In this document: positions 59,763 through 64,000 of the stretch, piece by piece
Numbering within the stretch: the first letter of the stretch is position 1
Layout of the letters: each line of letters opens with the position of its first letter
Assembly: GCA_014238415.1 (NCBI GenBank)
Contig: JABABA010000004.1
Span: forward strand, 62,001-126,000
DNA from: Planctomycetota bacterium
GTDB lineage: Bacteria > Planctomycetota > UBA1135 > GCA-002686595
Length of the DNA stretch: 64,000 bases
Direction of reading: 5' to 3'
Translations under genes and position numbers: made by a program
Notes under the pieces: generated by a model
Databases searched by the model: none
Told to the model about the DNA's origin: nothing
What the model saw: the letters and a program-made list of their open reading frames with translations, nothing else

Positions 59763-60898
59763 ACCCCTGAGCGCTGCGCCAGTACGAGGTCGCGGAACCG
59801 CGCGAAGAGATGGGTCGAGTCCAAAGGCCCGGGTGCAGCTTCAGGGTGATACTGCACGCTGAAGACCGGCAGTTGACGATGGCGCATACCAGCCACCGTG
59901 TTGTCGTTCAGATTGACATGGGTCAACTCCAATTCGTCGGGAATCGACTCACGATCCACCGCATAGGAGTGGTTTTGCGAACTGATTTCCACCTGTCCCG
60001 TGGTTTCATCCCGAACCGGATGATTGGCTCCGTGGTGCCCGAAGGGCATTTTGAAGGTCTTGGCACCGAAGACGATGGAGAGGATCTGATGGCCCAGACA
60101 AATACCGAAGACTGGTTTCTTTTGTACCAGTACGCTGGCGGATTCGATCACGCTCCTGGCTCCGGACGGATCACCTGGGCCGTTTGATAGAAACACGCAA
60201 TCAGGATCGAGGCCCAGGATTTCGTCTGCGCTGGAGCTTGAGGGTACCACCGTCACATCAAAACCAACATGCACCAGGCTGCGCAAGATGTTGTACTTGA
60301 CGCCCGTATCAATGGCCACGACCTTCAGACGTTCGCCGTGTGCCTGGGGCAACTCCGTCGGATAGCTCTCGTCATAGCCCTCGCTCCATGAATAGGGCTT
60401 GTCACAGGACACGAGAGCAGTCAGATCCCGGCCTGCCGTACCCTGAACTTGTCGGGCCTTTTCCACCAGGGACTCGGGGTTGTCATCTTCGGTGGAAACC
60501 AGGCAGCGTAGCGCGCCCTGCTTGCGCACGATACGAGTCAGGCTGCGGGTGTCGATGCCATCAAGGGCGACGATGCCCTGCTCGGTGAGCCACTCGGGCA
60601 GAGACATCTGGGAGCGATGGTTTGAGGGTGTCGTGCAGACTTCGCGTACTACAAAGGCTTCGGGCCAGGCCTGTCGGGACTCGGAGTCCTCATTGCAGAT
60701 GCCGTAATTCCCGATCATCGGGTAGGTCATGCTCACCACCTGCCCCGCGTAGGAGGGGTCGGTCAGGATTTCCTGGTAGCCGGTCATGGCGGTGTTGAAC
60801 ACCAACTCGCCGCCCTTCTCACCCGCTGCCCCAATGCTGCGTCCTTCGTAGACTTCGCCGCTCTCAAGGGCCAGCCAGGCTCGTTTCGATGGGTTCAT
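59759..60898 (-). CDS. carA: Carbamoyl-phosphate synthase small subunit
   Basis: Glutamine amidotransferase subunit making ammonia for carbamoyl phosphate (arginine and pyrimidines). The 379 residues have the N-terminal domain (LVFNTAMTGYQEILTDPSY) and a class I glutaminase domain: FLSNGPGDPSG, catalytic Cys in FGICLGHQI and His/Glu in VQYHPEAAPGP. The large subunit carB is not in the window. The start overlaps the larB stop by 4 nt. Confidence 0.96.
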   Translation of the reverse strand: MNPSKRAWLALESGEVYEGRSIGAAGEKGGELVFNTAMTGYQEILTDPSYAGQVVSMTYPMIGNYGICNEDSESRQAWPEAFVVREVCTTPSNHRSQMSLPEWLTEQGIVALDGIDTRSLTRIVRKQGALRCLVSTEDDNPESLVEKARQVQGTAGRDLTALVSCDKPYSWSEGYDESYPTELPQAHGERLKVVAIDTGVKYNILRSLVHVGFDVTVVPSSSSADEILGLDPDCVFLSNGPGDPSGARSVIESASVLVQKKPVFGICLGHQILSIVFGAKTFKMPFGHHGANHPVRDETTGQVEISSQNHSYAVDRESIPDELELTHVNLNDNTVAGMRHRQLPVFSVQYHPEAAPGPLDSTHLFARFRDLVLAQRSGV

Positions 60899-61695
60899 TG
60901 GGGGCTCTCTGCTCTGGTTCGGTTGATGGTCGCTGCTGCGTAGCCCGCGCCGAAGCCATTGTCGATATTGACCACCGTGACTCCGGCCGCGCAGGAGTTC
61001 AGCATACCGAGTAGGGCGGCGACTCCCCCAAACGCAGCGCCATATCCCACGGAAGTGGGGACAGCGATCACTGGTTGGTCCACCAGGCCGCCCACCACGC
61101 TGGGCAGGGCACCTTCCATGCCTGCCACGACCACCAGGGCACGGGCTTCCCGCAGGCGCTCCGTGTGGCGCATCAGGCGGTGCAATCCGGCAACCCCCAC
61201 ATCCGCCAGATGTTCTGCCCTGGCTCCCATCAAGCGGGCGGTGTGCAGGGCCTCCAGGGCCACGCTGCGGTCGCTGGTTCCGGCGCTGACAACCAACACC
61301 AGGCCCTCGCCCTCGCGGGGCTCCCGGTCCACCCAGATCAGGTGAGCGTCTTCTTCATGTTGTGCGTCTGGAATCGCTTCCAGAACTGCCTGGGCGCCCT
61401 CGCTGCTTGCGCGCGTGACCAAGACCCGAGGATGGTGGGTCAGCATGGCCTGAGTGAGTTCGGCTAGTTGTGATGGGGATTTTCCAGCGCCGAAGATCAC
61501 CTCCGGTTGCCCGCAGCGCGCTCCCCTCTGCAGGTCCAGTTGGCTGTGCCCCAGATCCTGTGCGGGCCAGTGGGTCAGGGAATGCATGGCATCCGCGACA
61601 GAGGTTCCTCCGTCACGCACGGTCTTCAGCAAAGCCTCGAGGTCCGTCTTTTCCACCGGCGGGGATTGTACGTTGAACCTCCTGGGAGGGGGCAA
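60895..61695 (-). CDS. larB: LarB-like nickel-pincer cofactor biosynthesis protein
   Basis: LarB carboxylates and hydrolyses nicotinic acid adenine dinucleotide to begin the nickel-pincer nucleotide of lactate racemase and related enzymes. The 266 residues start at a TTG. The C-terminal PurE-like core is clear: VLVVSAGTSDRSVA, LVVVAGMEGALPSVVGG, PVIAVPTSVGYGAAFGG and NSCAAGVTVVNIDNGFGAG. No larA, larC or larE is in view, so the rest of the pathway, if any, is elsewhere. It overlaps carA and follows tsaD by 15 bp. Confidence 0.88.
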   Translation of the reverse strand: MPPPRRFNVQSPPVEKTDLEALLKTVRDGGTSVADAMHSLTHWPAQDLGHSQLDLQRGARCGQPEVIFGAGKSPSQLAELTQAMLTHHPRVLVTRASSEGAQAVLEAIPDAQHEEDAHLIWVDREPREGEGLVLVVSAGTSDRSVALEALHTARLMGARAEHLADVGVAGLHRLMRHTERLREARALVVVAGMEGALPSVVGGLVDQPVIAVPTSVGYGAAFGGVAALLGMLNSCAAGVTVVNIDNGFGAGYAAATINRTRAESPQ

Positions 61696-61710
61696 GCCTG
61701 GGGGATCAAC

Positions 61711-62727
61711 TCAGCGAGGCGAAGCATCCAGATCCAGGTCCGCAGCCCGGCCCGCTTCAAACAAGTGCCAGCCCAAGCCCGCAATCATCACCGCATTGTC
61801 TGTGCAGCGATTCGGTGGCGGAAAGTGGGTCTCGACGCCGTGGGGCTCGCTGGCTGCGGCGAAGACCTCCCGCAGGCGCTGATTGCAGCCTACGCCGCCA
61901 GCCACCAGCACCCGATCCAGGTGGTTGTCCTGGGCTGCGCGCAGGGTCATCTTGACCAACGCGTCCACAACCGCTTCCTGAAATGATGCTGCCACGTTGG
62001 CGGGATCGGTGATGTCCTCGGGTGCTGGGGTAGCAGCCAAGGCGTCCCCGCCTCGCAAGTGATAGAGCACGGCAGTCTTGAGCCCACTGAAGGAGAATCC
62101 GATGCTTCCGTCTTTGGGCCGATAGCGTGGGAACGAGATTGCGCGCGGGTCGCCTTCGGGGGCCAGCTTTGCAATCGATGGGCCCCCCGGATAGGACAGG
62201 CCCAACATGTGCGCCACCTTGTCAAAGGCTTCGCCGGCGGCGTCGTCCAAGGTGTTCGCCAAGGGCTTCATGGACAGGGGTCCTTCGGCCAGATAGAGAG
62301 CTGTGTGTCCACCTGAAACCACAAGCGCGATGGCGGGATAGGGAGGTGTGGGCAAGTCCATGGCCGCGGCATAAACATGCGCTTCGATGTGGTCGACTCC
62401 CACAAGTGGCAGGTCAGTTGCAAGAGCCAGACCCTTCGCCGCGCCTACTCCCACCAACAAAGATCCGATCAGGCCAGGTTTGGTGGTCACTGCGATCCCC
62501 GCAAGGTCTGTGAGCTCCAGCTGTGCTTCTTCCAAGCAACGATCGAGTACTGGCAGAATCTGATCGAGGTGGCTGCGGCTGGCGATCTCAGGGACTACTC
62601 CGCCCCAGGGCGCGTGCTCACTGATCTGGCTGTGGATCACGCTGGCGATTTCCTTGCGACCTGCCTCCACTATCGCAACCGCGGTTTCATCGCAAGAGGA
62701 TTCAATGCCCAGGATGAGTTTCGACAT
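61711..62727 (-). CDS. tsaD: tRNA N6-threonylcarbamoyladenosine transferase TsaD
   Basis: Catalytic subunit for t6A37 modification of ANN-decoding tRNAs. The 338 residues have the ASKHA fold motifs LGIESSCDETAVAI, the metal-binding HIEAHVYAA, VVSGGHTALYL, LDDAAGEAFDK and VAGGVGCNQRL. The start ATG is 4 bp downstream of the S41 protease stop. TsaB and TsaE are not in the window. Confidence 0.95.
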   Translation of the reverse strand: MSKLILGIESSCDETAVAIVEAGRKEIASVIHSQISEHAPWGGVVPEIASRSHLDQILPVLDRCLEEAQLELTDLAGIAVTTKPGLIGSLLVGVGAAKGLALATDLPLVGVDHIEAHVYAAAMDLPTPPYPAIALVVSGGHTALYLAEGPLSMKPLANTLDDAAGEAFDKVAHMLGLSYPGGPSIAKLAPEGDPRAISFPRYRPKDGSIGFSFSGLKTAVLYHLRGGDALAATPAPEDITDPANVAASFQEAVVDALVKMTLRAAQDNHLDRVLVAGGVGCNQRLREVFAAASEPHGVETHFPPPNRCTDNAVMIAGLGWHLFEAGRAADLDLDASPR

Positions 62728-62731
62728 GGAA

Positions 62732-64000
62732 TCAATTCCCTACGGCCAGTTCGTTGCCCAGCAAGATGTCCAAACCTGTTTCAAGCGCGCTATCAACCGG
62801 CGCGGAGGGCAAGAGCTCAATACCCAATTGTGCCTCCCAGGCACGAATCAGGGCCTCCTCTTGCGAATCTGGGTAGTGCGAGCCCAGGTAGTTACTGATT
62901 CCTCGGCGCTCGCCTGCGGAGACCACAAGAGCCACATCGGGCTGGATTCCGAAGGTGCGATCCTTTCCTATGGTGCGTTCGAAGTTGCGACCGCTGGGGC
63001 TGTAATAGTATGCGCTGGTGACTTTGGCCCGCGCACCCCAGGGTTCAAAACGCCTGATGGTCTGCACCACTCCTTTGCCGTAGGTACCTTCGCCCACCAG
63101 CACTGCCCGGCGATGATCTTGCATGGCAGAGGCAAGCACCTCGGATGCGCTGGCGGAGGAGCGGTTGACCAGTATCACCAGAGGCAGATCGGGGTGGCTG
63201 ACCTGATCGGCGAGCGCACGTTCGACTCGCTTGGTTCCGTTACCACGGGTCTCCACAATCACGCCTTCGCTGATGAACATGCGCGCTATGTCGATGGCAG
63301 CCTGGAGGACACCGCCGCGATTGTCACGCAGGTCCAGAATGAGCCCGGCCAGGGGGGTTTCCTCTTCGAGATGGGTCATGGCAATGATCAACTCGCCGTG
63401 AGTTTCCCGAGAGAATGAATGCACTGAAATCCAAGCGATGGGTGGAGTGTCTGAGATCATGCGAACATGTCGCAGGCTGGGGTCAACCAGACCCGCAGCA
63501 TCCACTTGCAACTTGCGTTTCATTCCGTCCGGATCGACCAGTTCGAGGGTTACTGGCTCTCCGGATTGAGGGGCCAGGGCCTCTCGGAAGCGCCCATCTT
63601 CCCAGGCTGATGGGTCTTCCCCGTCGATGGTCAGGACTCCATCGCCTACGGTCAACCCAGCCAGGCGGGCTGGGGAGTTGGGCAGGGTAAAAAGCACATG
63701 CCGACGGGTTTCAAGGGTGCGAAACAAGGCGCCAATCCCCTCGTAACGCCCGCCAGTTTCACGCTCCAACTGCACCGCTTCCACTGGTGGGTAGAAGCGT
63801 GAATAGGGATCCAGGCTCTCAAGCATGCCCGTCAAGGCCGCGTCGAGAAGTTCTTCATCGTCCACCTGACGCACAAAGGCATCCCTGGCGTAGGAACTCA
63901 CCAGTTGATAGCGGGTCGTATCCTGTCGATCTCCGCGTTGCAAGATCGCTTGTACCAGGGTCAACAGCAATACGCCGGTAGCTACGCCGAGGAACCAGCC
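62732..64000 (-). CDS. S41 family C-terminal processing peptidase, N-terminus beyond window
   Basis: The track starts at an internal TTG, but the frame stays open to the window edge (GWFLGVATGV-LLLTLVQAIL), which is a signal or anchor helix, so the gene begins outside. Order: helical N-domain, PDZ (GRYEGIGALFRTL, LAGLTVGDGVLTIDG), protease core ILDLRDNRGGVLQAA, catalytic Ser in VNRSSASASEVLA and catalytic Lys in GEGTYGKGVVQT. It acts in the periplasm on protein C-termini. It is the first visible gene of the tsaD-larB-carA strand. Confidence 0.93.
   Translation of the reverse strand, partial: GWFLGVATGVLLLTLVQAILQRGDRQDTTRYQLVSSYARDAFVRQVDDEELLDAALTGMLESLDPYSRFYPPVEAVQLERETGGRYEGIGALFRTLETRRHVLFTLPNSPARLAGLTVGDGVLTIDGEDPSAWEDGRFREALAPQSGEPVTLELVDPDGMKRKLQVDAAGLVDPSLRHVRMISDTPPIAWISVHSFSRETHGELIIAMTHLEEETPLAGLILDLRDNRGGVLQAAIDIARMFISEGVIVETRGNGTKRVERALADQVSHPDLPLVILVNRSSASASEVLASAMQDHRRAVLVGEGTYGKGVVQTIRRFEPWGARAKVTSAYYYSPSGRNFERTIGKDRTFGIQPDVALVVSAGERRGISNYLGSHYPDSQEEALIRAWEAQLGIELLPSAPVDSALETGLDILLGNELAVGN

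Overview
The window reads as one continuous, gene-dense bacterial chromosome segment of roughly 57-60 % G+C (judged by eye). It is most likely from a member of the Planctomycetota. The best clue is the secreted matrixin protease at 12.6-13.9 kb, whose C-terminal domain (ending in a FQLWYRDP...FSDALSIPFCP-type signature) I associate with that phylum. Frequent TTG/GTG starts, weak Shine-Dalgarno sites, many TPR/HEAT/VWA exported proteins and several multi-membrane GT-C glycosyltransferases fit this. I see no transposase, integrase, prophage, CRISPR array or rRNA. One tRNA gene, tRNA-Val(UAC) with an encoded CCA, is present.

Layout. 0-7.1 kb (minus): TPR lipoprotein, ABC-F ATPase, argS, apt, a FliA/WhiG-type sigma factor, a hairpin, and a GT-C membrane glycosyltransferase cut by the left edge. 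7.1-21.2 kb: pyrK, a 947-residue TMTC-like membrane/TPR protein, an SGNH lipoprotein, TerC, a matrixin protease with a small secreted partner, a 750-residue membrane protein, mutY with a GT2 glycosyltransferase, and a HEAT/VWA gene split by one in-frame TAA. 21.3-29.8 kb is an envelope and surface-polymer region: a flippase-like protein, two SGNH hydrolases around a Wzx/MATE-like exporter, then a VTC - DUF4956 - CotH cassette and a methyltransferase. 29.9-33.2 kb: DUF523, a secreted TPR protein, and an ECF sigma factor overlapping a small exported protein. 33.2-33.7 kb is the only long stretch without a convincing gene; it carries a near-consensus sigma-54 promoter. 33.7-41.2 kb: UDP-glucose dehydrogenase, tRNA-Val, a THUMP-like methyltransferase, a degenerate sigma-54-activator homologue paired with an intact OmpR-type regulator, and a GT-C membrane protein. 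41.2-45.2 kb (minus): HD protein, carboxypeptidase-regulatory-like protein, cysteine desulfurase and ThiI (tRNA 4-thiouridine synthesis). 45.4-49.05 kb (plus): tpiA, secG, yicC, gmk, coaC, coaB. 49.1-59.8 kb (plus): ftsK, a motor-less FtsK-like protein, rimO, pgsA, pgpA, a SpoIIE-fold pseudophosphatase, a MazG-like protein and priA. 59.8-64 kb (minus): an S41 protease cut by the right edge, tsaD, larB and carA.

Cooperation. Gene pairs sharing 4-nt ATGA overlaps or tight spacing give coherent modules: NifS-like desulfurase with ThiI; CoaC with CoaB; PgsA with PgpA (two successive steps of phosphatidylglycerol synthesis); FtsK with its tail-only relative; VTC with DUF4956 and CotH; Wzx with SGNH esterases.

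Most interesting points: (1) a membrane - acidic linker - FtsK-gamma-like protein that lacks the ATPase motor, directly downstream of full-length ftsK; (2) two regulators built on inactive folds, an enhancer-binding-protein homologue without GAFTGA or Walker motifs and a SpoIIE-type phosphatase without most metal ligands; (3) an orphan sigma-54 promoter facing a gene-poor interval; (4) the VTC-DUF4956-CotH cassette; (5) a perfect 16-bp palindrome that encodes the same C-terminal LKST-stop on both strands of two convergent genes; (6) the in-frame TAA in the HEAT/VWA gene.
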